Shown: positions 16,866 to 23,898, counted from the first letter of the stretch. The stretch is 64,000 bases of DNA from Herbivorax alkaliphila (GCF_030848475.1 NZ_JAVDDS010000019.1:1-64000); one strand, 5' to 3'. A program made the numbers and translations. Notes: generated by a model from the letters alone, not told the origin.

Positions 16866-17519
16866 ATGTCTATAATTATAGTCAATGACCCTATATTTGT
16901 ATCTAGTTATGCAGAAAAATATTTTACTATGCTTAAGATTGGAGATAGTGTACATTATACGGGTATTAATTTAAATAATATGTCATCTCCTGCATTAAAT
17001 CCTATAGCTGATTACTACTCATATGACGGAAAAATATTTTCTAATAGGCATAATTTTATGACATCACTAATTTCAATTGCCTATAATTTTTATAAAATTG
17101 ATTCAAATTTCGGATATAGTGGAGCTTCAGGAGTTATTTATCCGGAAAATGAAAAGGTTTTAGTTAAAAGAGAAGCTCATTATTTTACTTCTCTTTTTAG
17201 AACTCAAGAGTTGATACGATACAAAACACCTAATAATGAGTATGCTGTTGATTTGCTTGATAGAACAGATACAGCTCAAGTTAAAGAAAATGGTGTGGTT
17301 ACAGGAACGATTGAACCATTTTTAAGAGCTTCAGATGGTACTTATACTGACAGTCCAGAAAGAGATGAGAATAATCAGAGAACAGGAAATACGCTAAGGA
17401 GATACAATGTATATAAGTACTTTGATATAAAAGAGGTTGCCAATGCATTAGGGTTTGATGTTACTTTTGAAAAAGATGATGTAAAAAAGATTATATTTCT
17501 TAAAGTGTCAAGTATATAA
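16866..17519 (+). CDS. Unknown island protein with C-terminal stalk-like motif (paralogue 2)
   Basis: 217 residues, a paralogue of the preceding gene. The two share the central SLISIAYNFYK / KLISVAYKNYH segment, a TPNNEYAVDLL / TPKNELTVDIV strand and the terminal stalk-like motif (VANALGFDVTFEKDDV). Paralogue 2 has an extra acidic insertion around residues 140-180 (TYTDSPERDENNQRTGN). GGAGGG precedes the ATG, five bases after the upstream stop codon. It is the last gene of the rightward run before a 700-base non-coding stretch. Confidence 0.6.
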   Translation: MSIIIVNDPIFVSSYAEKYFTMLKIGDSVHYTGINLNNMSSPALNPIADYYSYDGKIFSNRHNFMTSLISIAYNFYKIDSNFGYSGASGVIYPENEKVLVKREAHYFTSLFRTQELIRYKTPNNEYAVDLLDRTDTAQVKENGVVTGTIEPFLRASDGTYTDSPERDENNQRTGNTLRRYNVYKYFDIKEVANALGFDVTFEKDDVKKIIFLKVSSI

Positions 17520-17524
17520 TACAG

Positions 17525-17740
17525 TCAATTGGTTGCAAGTATCGGGTAAACTTGCGTAAAAGCTATTGGGTAAAAGTTTTCCAATTAATAAATTGTTGGC
17601 TTGTGCATGAGCCGTTAAAGGGTATGCACAACCTGTTGTCTTAGTCAGTGAATGAAAAACTAAGAAAGGGTTGTGAGGTATGTTATTATCTAAAAATAGT
17701 CAAGTGCTTTGTTGACAGGCTCACACTTGACTATTTTTTT
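17525..17740 (+). ncRNA. Candidate structured RNA ending at an intrinsic terminator
   Basis: Four hairpins in a row. Hairpin 1 is GCAAGT/ACTTGC around ATCGGGTAA (17535-17555). Hairpin 2 is AAAAGCT/AGTTTT around ATTGGGTAAA (17558-17580). Hairpin 3 is TTGTGCAT/ATGCACAA (17601-17631). Hairpin 4 is CTTAGT/ACTAAG with the 13-nt loop CAGTGAATGAAAA (17640-17664). Hairpins 1 and 2 share the loop ATYGGGTAA on different stems. A terminator with a 15-bp stem follows at 17692-17740. There is no plausible coding frame. It could be a regulatory RNA of the satellite or part of a packaging signal. Confidence 0.5.
17692..17740 (+). terminator. Strong intrinsic terminator
   Basis: A 15-bp perfect stem AAAAATAGTCAAGTG / CACTTGACTATTTTT ending in a run of T. 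Confidence 0.85.
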
Positions 17741-17811
17741 ATATTTCCAAGCGTTTGGAGATTTATGCGAAGGTAAAACAATACCCTTGTATTATCCATA
17801 ACAACCCATCT

Positions 17812-17890
17812 GTAAATAAAAGGTAGAGGGTGGTAAAATCGTTGGGAATGCTAAATTCAAGACCGAGCACACAACTTTGTGCACAAAAAA
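17812..17890 (+). other. Packaging-leader-like sequence, copy B (candidate cos/pac mimic)
   Basis: The second copy of the three-block leader described at 15318: GTAAATAAAAGGTAGAGGGTGG at 17812, TCAAGACCGAGC at 17857 and GCACAAAAAA at 17881. It is followed by AAGGAGG and a truncated terminase-like reading frame. It lies in otherwise non-coding DNA. Confidence 0.5.
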
Positions 17891-17924
17891 TTCGTTTTAT
17901 GGAATTTTGAAAGGAGGTTTTAAA

Positions 17925-17981
17925 ATGGGAAGAAATGCCAAGCCTATAGACTTACATGTAGCAGACTTACTAAATATTTGA
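17925..17981 (+). pseudogene. Truncated start of a P27-type terminase small-subunit gene
   Basis: After AAGGAGG, the frame reads MGRNAKPIDLHVADLLNI and stops. The head MGR.AKPI.LH is the usual N terminus of P27-family small terminases, whereas the intact island gene begins MAKTPIHL. So this may be the 5' end of a different phage's terS, captured together with its upstream leader. No continuation is seen in any frame. Confidence 0.55.
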
Positions 17982-18218
17982 ATTTGTTACAATCACAATA
18001 ATTATTGTTAAATCAAAAATAAATAGGTGTAACTATTTAAAAAGCCTCTATTCTACGCGTGCAAGCCACATTCTTTTTAATTTGCTTTAAATGAATACTT
18101 TTATAGATGGAAAGCAAATTTGATTCTAGGGGTATTTTTGGGCGTTTAAACATACGTTCTTTTTCTGTGTCTACACTATAGCTAGGAATATATTTTATCA
18201 AGATAGGAGTTGAATAAA
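17982..18218. other. Non-coding stretch
   Basis: No gene recognised. It is A+T-rich sequence with a small ribosome site (ATAGGAG) at its right end serving the next gene. Confidence 0.5.
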
Positions 18219-18482
18219 ATGCTGCAAATAGTCAAAAGAGTACAACATGGGAAGCTAATAATAAAAAATAACGACGGTACAATTACAATAGGAACTTTTA
18301 AGGATTTTCAAATAAAAAGAGTTTCTGGGGGATTAACATGTCAGTGTATATGGGTTGAAAAAAATAGGGTTGTTAAGCTAGGCAATTGCGAAGAAGGAGT
18401 GCCTTATAGAATAACAAATAAGAATGGCAAGACAATATTAGAAACAAAAGAAGAATATTTTTTATCATCTTTTTATATTTAA
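18219..18482 (+). CDS. Unknown small island protein
   Basis: 87 residues from the ATG at 18219 (ATAGGAG 9 bases upstream; a TTG at 18210 is in frame). The product (VKRVQHGKLIIKNNDGTITIG) is beta-rich with two cysteines. It stands alone between non-coding regions, as cargo or regulatory genes often do. No family is recognised. Confidence 0.5.
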   Translation: MLQIVKRVQHGKLIIKNNDGTITIGTFKDFQIKRVSGGLTCQCIWVEKNRVVKLGNCEEGVPYRITNKNGKTILETKEEYFLSSFYI

Positions 18483-18566
18483 AAAATCAATTTTGAAAAT
18501 AGCTGTTTACAACATAATAAAAGGGTGATATAATGGTGATGTAAAAAGAAAGGGGGGGCGATTAAC

Positions 18567-18719
18567 ATTAGCCCAAAAGAAAAGAAAAACACTGAAAGAA
18601 TTAATGTATTTCTAGCGCTAGAACATTTAGAGTTAATAAGAAAGGAGGCGGAGCAAAAAGGAACGTCAGTAAGCGGACTAATAAGGATGATAGTTATTGA
18701 ACATCTTAACAAAAAGTAA
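18567..18719 (+). CDS. Ribbon-helix-helix DNA-binding protein with an ATT start
   Basis: A 50-residue frame reading (M)SPKEKKNTERINVFLALEH, then LELIRKEAEQKGTSVSGLIR and MIVIEHLNKK. This is a typical ribbon-helix-helix (Arc/CopG-like) fold: a beta strand RINVFLA followed by two helices. No ATG, GTG or TTG exists in frame after the upstream stop codon. The only suitable start is ATT at 18567, 6 bases after AGGGGGGGCG. Either ATT is used, as in infC, or the start codon has mutated. Likely a repressor of island or neighbouring genes. Confidence 0.6.
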   Translation: MSPKEKKNTERINVFLALEHLELIRKEAEQKGTSVSGLIRMIVIEHLNKK

Positions 18720-18855
18720 AGGGAACCCGACCACTCTCGTAAAGTATACGGATTCCCCTTATCTTGCACCACTCCTTGAGGAGCAGAACATATTTATTAT
18801 ACAATAACTGCTCTTTCAAGGCAAATAATTTAAAACTTGAAAGGATGGGATTATT

Positions 18856-19137
18856 GTGTTAAAACAAGTATTAGCAGGTTATTTTAAATCAGAGGACTTT
18901 TTCAGTTACATTAGTGATATTATTACCGACATAGAAGAGGAAGCAGGAGAAGAGCTTTTTGAAGCTTTGGGAAGACTTAAAGAGGATAATCACAAATTAT
19001 TCTTAGATATTGATAGTACTTATACACATACTTGTTACACCGTTGGAGAAAAGGCATATCTTAAAGGATTAATGAATGGCCTGAAGCTTTCAAAAGATTT
19101 TAATAGTGTAGACAATTCTTTGATTGATGCTGTCTAG
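18856..19137 (+). CDS. Unknown island protein, GTG start, frame interrupted by TAG
   Basis: 93 residues from the GTG (AAAGGATGGG 8 bases upstream): MLKQVLAGYFKSEDFFSYIS... up to SLIDAV. The protein is acidic and helical. The reading frame does not end naturally: beyond the TAG it stays open, in the same frame, for 72 more codons of protein-like sequence. So this may be the 5' part of a broken longer gene, or two genes joined. No family is assigned. Confidence 0.5.
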   Translation: MLKQVLAGYFKSEDFFSYISDIITDIEEEAGEELFEALGRLKEDNHKLFLDIDSTYTHTCYTVGEKAYLKGLMNGLKLSKDFNSVDNSLIDAV

Positions 19138-19356
19138 GAAGAAATAACAGAATCAAAAGGCCTGAAAGAAATTGCAGAGGAATACAATTATAATTATTCG
19201 CTACCTGAGTTAAGTACAGAGCAAATGTTTGCTCTTGTAGATGCATTCCAGAGAGCAGAAAGAGAGTTTAGCTCATCAGGTGATAATCCTGATAGTTTTA
19301 AAAAATTAAGAAAATACATAGCAAGAAAATCTAACAAAACAGGTCAGGAGGGTTGA
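19138..19356 (+). pseudogene. In-frame continuation after the amber codon
   Basis: It reads EEITESKGLKEIAEEYNYNY, then SLPELSTEQMFALVDAFQRA, then EREFSSSGDNPDSFKKLRKY, and stops at TGA 19354-19356. The composition is normal for a protein and the frame agrees with the upstream gene. It has no good start of its own except an internal ATG. AGGAGGG at its end serves the next gene. Confidence 0.45.
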
Positions 19357-19359
19357 TAT

Positions 19360-19671
19360 ATGAATACAGTATATAAAGATTTTTCAATACAATCACTTCA
19401 AAAAGATTTAAAAAATAATGAGTTCCAGGGCCTAATAAATTTTAGACAAGGACAGCATATAGAGAGTGAAAGTTATAAAAAGATAAGAACAGAAGTTGAA
19501 GAGCTGATTAATGAGCTTTCTAAAAGGTCAGATCAGTTAAAGATTGAGGAATCAATTAATCTTCTTGAATGTGAACTTTTTGAAGCAGCATATAAAGCAG
19601 CATTAGCCGACTTAATGACAGCAATGACATTTAATAAATTAGGTGTGACTATGGTCGAGTATTTGAAGTAA
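19360..19671 (+). CDS. Unknown island protein (helical, 103 residues)
   Basis: MNTVYKDFSIQSLQKDLKNN begins an all-helical acidic protein ending MTFNKLGVTMVEYLK. AGGAGGG lies 8 bases before the ATG. A second copy of its last 27 codons, diverged, is present at 20268-20349, showing a past duplication. A strong terminator follows. Function unknown. Confidence 0.55.
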   Translation: MNTVYKDFSIQSLQKDLKNNEFQGLINFRQGQHIESESYKKIRTEVEELINELSKRSDQLKIEESINLLECELFEAAYKAALADLMTAMTFNKLGVTMVEYLK

Positions 19672-19674
19672 GGA

Positions 19675-19716
19675 ATAAAAGCCAAGGGTTAGCGATAAAA
19701 CCCCTTGGCTTTTATC
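19675..19716. terminator. Bidirectional terminator between convergent genes
   Basis: A 14-bp stem ATAAAAGCCAAGGG / CCCTTGGCTTTTAT. It serves the rightward 19360 gene and the leftward 19757 gene. Confidence 0.85.
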
Positions 19717-19756
19717 TGTAGTAAATACATATGATTTTCAATAGTGAAAATATGAG

Positions 19757-20035
19757 CTAAGGGTTTTTTAAAAAAGTCAGAACATTCTTGAAAGCAAGCC
19801 CATCAACAATAAGAGGAGTATCATCAGTTAAAGAAAAGCTATTTTCTTCAAGCAAAGCAACTAGATCAGATTTTATCTTAGAATAATCCTTGAAATTTCC
19901 GATGCCGCATATTTGGATTTTGTATGTTTTTTCATCATACTGTTTGTGCCAAATCCAATTGTCTCCTCCTGAAATTCCCCAAGGCAAAGAGTTAAAATTA
20001 TGCTCAGAAGCTACTTTGTCTATTTTTGCTTCCAT
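19757..20035 (-). CDS. Unknown small island protein on the opposite strand
   Basis: 92 residues (MEAKIDKVASEHNFNSLPWG, then ISGGDNWIWHKQYDEKTYKI). AAAAGGAGGATTATTT on the minus strand makes a convincing start. It is a tryptophan-rich alpha/beta domain and runs against all neighbouring island genes, which suggests an independently regulated cargo or regulatory gene. No family is recognised. Confidence 0.6.
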   Translation of the reverse strand: MEAKIDKVASEHNFNSLPWGISGGDNWIWHKQYDEKTYKIQICGIGNFKDYSKIKSDLVALLEENSFSLTDDTPLIVDGLAFKNVLTFLKNP

Positions 20036-20499
20036 AAATAATCCTCCTTTTAATTTGTATTTTTATACATAATTAATTATAATTCTATATAAAAATACAA
20101 AATCCTTTTATTTTACCAATCTATATTTATTCTCTTATTATTAATCAAATACAGATAGACACATTGAGGAATTATAAACAAAAAAATAATAAATTGATTT
20201 TTCGAAACTAATATTAGAGAATTTGCTTAAATACTGGATAATACAATCAAAGTCAAGAGGTTTAAATATATAAAGCAGCATTAGCCGATTTAATGACAGC
20301 AATAGTATTTAATAAATCAAGTGTGACTATGGCAGAGCATTTGAGGTAAAGATAATGTTTGTAAATAGATTGTTAATTAGACAAGAGTGTTATTTTTAAT
20401 GCCCTTGTTTTTTTATTTAGCGATTTTACAAAGATTGCAGGAAGTGTATACTTTATTATAGAATACAAGCAAAAACATGTTAATTATGAGGGGAATTCA
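20036..20499. other. Non-coding stretch with promoter-like repeat and gene relic
   Basis: It holds TTGATT-17-GAGAAT at 20194-20222 inside a segment of about 46 bases (from 20179) that recurs at 23537. It also holds the relic at 20268-20349 and the ribosome site of the next gene (TGAGGGGAATTC). Confidence 0.5.
20268..20349 (+). pseudogene. Duplicated 3' end of the 19360 gene
   Basis: TATAAAGCAGCATTAGCCGA and the following bases match 19591-19671 through the stop codon, with scattered substitutions and no start. A partial duplication remnant. Confidence 0.75.
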
Positions 20500-21651
20500 A
20501 TGGAGTACATAACTTTTTATAGAAAAAAGCTTTATGAAGAAATATGGAAAGAGCCGATGTATGTTGTTGCAAAAAGGTATGGTATATCTAATGTAGGATT
20601 AAAGAAAGTTTGTATTAGGCTTAACATACCTACTCCGGCATTAGGATACTGGGCTAAAGTTAAAGCAGGACAGAAGATAGAAATACCTTCCCTAAAAGGA
20701 GTTGGTCCTGAACAAGCTTCTTCTAGGTTAGATCCCGACAATAGCAATGGTAGAAAGAAAAACATAGAAGGAAAAATTAAGGATCAAAGCATTAAAAAAA
20801 TTTTAGAAGCTTATGAAGATGTTGCTAAAGATAAAGAAAAATATCCTGACAAAAAAGAGTATAAGGATGTAGTTAAATCATTAACTCGTAGAGCATCATG
20901 TCCTATAGGGGTTGGGTATTGTAGCTGTATTAAAATATCTGTAACTGACGATTCAAAAAATAGAGCTGTAATCATAGCGTTGTTATTATACGGAACTCTT
21001 AAAAAACTAGGTCATATTAAACGCAAATCAAATTATGTAGAAATAGACGGTTTAAAATTTAGCATTTGGGTCAAGGAGCATTTAAGGCAAACTGAACATG
21101 TTCTTACAGAAAAAGAATTAAAGGAAAAGGAAGAAAACAGGTTTTTTAGCCCACCTGTAAGAGAGCTACATCCTACAAATAAATTTTCAATAATTGTTGA
21201 GTCGGTACATGCTAATTTTAAGAAAAAGTATGGCGAATATAAAGTTTTTAAAACTAAGCCCAACAAGAAAACAGAGGATTGTATTACTGATTGCATTATA
21301 GGCATGTATAAGGCACTAGATTACATAAAGGAATATATAGAAGAAAGCAAACTTATGGCAATGCAACAAGAAGAGGAACAAAAAAGAAGGATAGAGATTG
21401 AGAGACTTCAAAGAGAAGAAATGAAAAAAATTGAAAAATTAAAGAGTGATGCAGAGGACTGGCATCAGTATAAAAAAATTATGGACTACATAAATGCTGT
21501 AGATATAAGTATAAGAACAAAAAAACATAGTCCTATAAAAAGGAGAGAACTTCTTGAATGGGTAAAATGGGCTAAAGGTAAAGCTGATTGGTTAAATCCA
21601 TTGATTAATAAAGATGATCCAATACTAGGGCGTAGAAAACTCGAGGATTAA
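20500..21651 (+). CDS. Unknown island cargo protein with N-terminal HTH-like segment and coiled coil
   Basis: 383 residues. The head YRKKLYEEIWKEPMYVVAKR, YGISNVGLKKVCIRLNIPTP and ALGYWAKVKAGQ is a recurring module in uncharacterised bacterial proteins and reads as a helix-turn-helix. Residues about 285-330 form a charged coiled coil (EEEQKRRIEIERLQREEMKK). The middle contains a compact alpha/beta part with several cysteines. It is a lone gene with its own upstream region in the cargo half of the island, so a host-benefit role such as phage interference is possible but unproven. Confidence 0.55.
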   Translation: MEYITFYRKKLYEEIWKEPMYVVAKRYGISNVGLKKVCIRLNIPTPALGYWAKVKAGQKIEIPSLKGVGPEQASSRLDPDNSNGRKKNIEGKIKDQSIKKILEAYEDVAKDKEKYPDKKEYKDVVKSLTRRASCPIGVGYCSCIKISVTDDSKNRAVIIALLLYGTLKKLGHIKRKSNYVEIDGLKFSIWVKEHLRQTEHVLTEKELKEKEENRFFSPPVRELHPTNKFSIIVESVHANFKKKYGEYKVFKTKPNKKTEDCITDCIIGMYKALDYIKEYIEESKLMAMQQEEEQKRRIEIERLQREEMKKIEKLKSDAEDWHQYKKIMDYINAVDISIRTKKHSPIKRRELLEWVKWAKGKADWLNPLINKDDPILGRRKLED

Positions 21652-21765
21652 GTATAGATATAAATAAAAATATCAAACATGCACTTGATATCGTTTGATA
21701 ACTTATTGAATTTTTTGCTGGAAAGAAATATAATTAAATCAATAAAAGTTATAAGGGAGATAGTT

Positions 21766-21966
21766 ATGAACAAGTCTTTTATGGGTGGGGCAAGGAGGCG
21801 GCTAAGTTTTTTTGGTTTAGGAAGGGGAACTCTTTATAGAGCCATTCAGCGGGAAGAGTTAAGAGGGTGCAAACCTAACAGCTGGAAATATCTTGTCAAG
21901 ATCTCAGAGGTAGAGGAATGGATCATGAGTAAACAAATAGAAATTGGTGATGAAAAAACAAACTAA
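21766..21966 (+). CDS. Small HTH/excisionase-like protein
   Basis: About 66 residues from the ATG at 21766 (AAGGGAG 7 bases upstream). The segment LSFFGLGRGTLYRAIQREEL, then KPNSWKYLVKISEVEEWI, follows the HTH_17 pattern: helix-turn-helix, strand, closing helix ending in VEEWI. It may be a second directionality factor or a regulator of the next two genes. The glycine-rich start MGGARRRL is unusual. Confidence 0.6.
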   Translation: MNKSFMGGARRRLSFFGLGRGTLYRAIQREELRGCKPNSWKYLVKISEVEEWIMSKQIEIGDEKTN

Positions 21967-22104
21967 AATAGTATGCGCAATATTTAGAAGTAAAACTTAA
22001 AAATTGTGTAAATAATTTATGAGCACAACAGCACTCGAGTAAGGGTTTTAAGGTATTAAAAAGCAAAGAGTAAAATATATTAACTAATTTTGGTAGGTGA
22101 TTAA

Positions 22105-22800
22105 ATGTTTAATATTTACTGTGATGAAAGTTGTCACTTGATTAATGATGGTGAAGATATAATGGTTTTAGGAGGCATAGCTTGTAGATTTGAACAAGTA
22201 AAATTAATTAATAAAGATATACGCAGAATTAAAAAGAATTATAAGTTAAATGATTCAATGGAAATAAAATGGACAAAAGTTTCCCCAGCAAAAATAGAAT
22301 TTTACAAGGAACTGATAAACTATTTTTTTAATAATCCTGCTTTGAGTTTCAGGGCGGTAATTGCAAGAGGAAAAAAAAGTTTAGATTACGATTCATTTGA
22401 CTTAACACATGATAAGTGGTATTACAGAATGTATTATCTTTTACTTAGACAAATGATACAAATTGGCTATGAGTATAAGATTTATATTGATATAAAAGAT
22501 ACACAAGGTACAGAAAAAATAAACTCGCTTCAGGAAGTATTGAGCAATAGCCTGTATGACTTCTGTAATGAAACAGTGAATAAAATTCAACTTGTACGTT
22601 CGCATGAGATAGAAATACTTCAACTTACAGATTTACTGATTGGTGCTATATCTTATGAAAATAGAAGTTTAAAAACAAGCAATTCTAAGATTGAACTAAT
22701 TGAAACCGTAAAAATGCTGTCTGGAAGCAGTTTGACTTTTTCAACGCCTTTGCATGCTCCAAAATTTAATTTATTTACATGGAAGCCAAGGGAGGTATGA
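22105..22800 (+). CDS. DUF3800 protein (RNase H-fold)
   Basis: 231 residues. The hallmark YCDESCH is at the N terminus, followed by the IMVLGGIAC strand. Further acidic residues appear in IYIDIKDTQ (about residue 130) and QLTDLLIGAISYE (about 175), as in DUF3800 proteins, which have an RNase H-like fold and often occur in mobile elements and defence loci. The ATG follows GGTAGGTG. Its TGA overlaps the ATG of the next gene (ATGA), so the two are translationally coupled and probably act together. Confidence 0.8.
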   Translation: MFNIYCDESCHLINDGEDIMVLGGIACRFEQVKLINKDIRRIKKNYKLNDSMEIKWTKVSPAKIEFYKELINYFFNNPALSFRAVIARGKKSLDYDSFDLTHDKWYYRMYYLLLRQMIQIGYEYKIYIDIKDTQGTEKINSLQEVLSNSLYDFCNETVNKIQLVRSHEIEILQLTDLLIGAISYENRSLKTSNSKIELIETVKMLSGSSLTFSTPLHAPKFNLFTWKPREV

Positions 22801-23300
22801 AAGTGAGTGTTATATGTGAAAACATTCCGGAGATTGTTCTTTTTGAAGATTACGAAGGAGATTACTTTAAATATCAAAATGCTATATATCAAAAGTTTCT
22901 AAAAGACTTCATGCATTCAAAGCCTGTTTTTAAAGGGGAGGCATTGGCTTTGAAAAGGTACCCATTATTCAAAGAAAAGGAGGCGACATTTTGGCACATT
23001 GTGTCGGAGGGGCTTGTTGAGTCTGAAAGAGTGCTAGACATAAGAAGATGTGAGAGAATTTCTTGGCCTAGAGTAATTATAGAGAGGTGTTTCAAGTCAT
23101 GCACTAAAATAAAAGTTTGGGAAAATTATCGCAAGAAAGAAAAAAGAATTTTACTATGGTGCGAAGATATTGAGTACTTAGTTGTATTAGCTGATAGGAA
23201 AGACTACATTTTATTTTGGACAGCCTATCCAGTTACCGAAAGTCATAGAAAGAGAAAGTTACAAAAAGAATATGAAGGGTTTATTAAAAAATATTTATAA
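22797..23300 (+). CDS. BECR/RelE-like nuclease candidate coupled to DUF3800
   Basis: 167 residues from the ATG at 22797 (GGGAGGT upstream). Conserved-looking elements are RYPLFKEKEATFWHIVSEG, then DIRRCERISWPRVIIERC, KVWENYRKKEKRILLWCEDI and a C-terminal DYILFWTAYPVT. A histidine after a KEATFW strand, several arginines, and a final strand rich in aromatic and hydroxyl residues fit phage-borne Barnase-EndoU-ColicinE5/RelE-like (PBECR) RNases. I hold that only as a hypothesis. The coupling to DUF3800 suggests a two-gene cargo unit. It is followed by a hairpin at 23308-23334. Confidence 0.55.
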   Translation: MKVSVICENIPEIVLFEDYEGDYFKYQNAIYQKFLKDFMHSKPVFKGEALALKRYPLFKEKEATFWHIVSEGLVESERVLDIRRCERISWPRVIIERCFKSCTKIKVWENYRKKEKRILLWCEDIEYLVVLADRKDYILFWTAYPVTESHRKRKLQKEYEGFIKKYL

Positions 23301-23551
23301 ATGACTAATGCCGCCTAATTAATTTAGACGGCATCGTTACTCCTTCTACACATGGTAGATGAGCTAACTTAATTTTAACACGTAATTAAGTGTGTGTCAA
23401 CTATGCATAGCACTTTTTTATCTTTCCGTACGTACTAATATTTTATGCAGAAAAATAATTTAGGTGAGTTCTAAGTAAATAAGATGCGTATATTTATATT
23501 ATAAAGAACGTTTGTTTGGTTGTCAATATATTTTTACAAAAAAATAATAAA

Positions 23552-23580
23552 TTGATTTTTTGAAATTAATATTATATAAT
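23552..23580 (+). promoter_or_regulatory. Strong promoter candidate pointing at attR
   Basis: TTGATT at 23552-23557, a 17-base spacer, and perfect TATAAT at 23575-23580. The surrounding 46 bases are nearly repeated at 20179, where the second hexamer is GAGAAT. There is no gene directly downstream inside the island, so it may make a short RNA or read out through attR. Confidence 0.55.
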
Positions 23581-23674
23581 TTAGTCAATAGATTCTACCA
23601 AGCCTATTTATTGCATTTGCAATATAAGCGTAATAAGGTAGGTCTTTTGACTTATAAAAAACATTAAAATAAAA

Positions 23675-23714
23675 TGACTACTAAATGACTACTACAAACA
23701 AAAATAGTAGTCAA
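23675..23714. promoter_or_regulatory. Putative integrase arm-type sites, right
   Basis: Direct TGACTACT copies at 23675 and 23686 (11 bases apart) and an inverted copy AGTAGTCA at 23707-23714. They mirror the pair at 7313/7324. Confidence 0.55.
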
Positions 23715-23810
23715 AATTTAAAGACAGTTAAAAACAGTTTAAAGACTCAAAGGTTGAAATATCAAGGGTTAAGAGCTATTAAAAATGGTTGACAATAATA
23801 ATAATTCGTT

Positions 23811-23898
23811 CTCATAACCCGAAGGTCAGGGGTTCAAATCCCTTCTCCGCAACCAATTTAAACCCTAGAGTCAAAAGACTTCTAGGGTTTTGTTATAT
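23811..23898 (+). repeat. attR: 88-bp direct repeat, right end of the island
   Basis: Identical to 7197-7284. It contains the 3' half of tRNA-fMet from the anticodon loop plus the tRNA terminator. No 5' half is present, so this copy is not a functional tRNA. Confidence 0.95.

Larger units (their letters stand above)
23301..23810. other. Non-coding right end of the island
   Basis: It contains the hairpin ATGCCG/CGGCAT (23308-23334), a consensus-like promoter at 23552-23580 and putative integrase arm sites at 23675-23714. No gene is seen. Confidence 0.6.

Noticed and set aside
17681-17715. Leader peptide before the 17692 terminator (attenuator)
   Set aside because: The ATG has almost no spacing to the GAGG and the peptide shows no regulatory codon run; the RNA hairpin reading is preferred.
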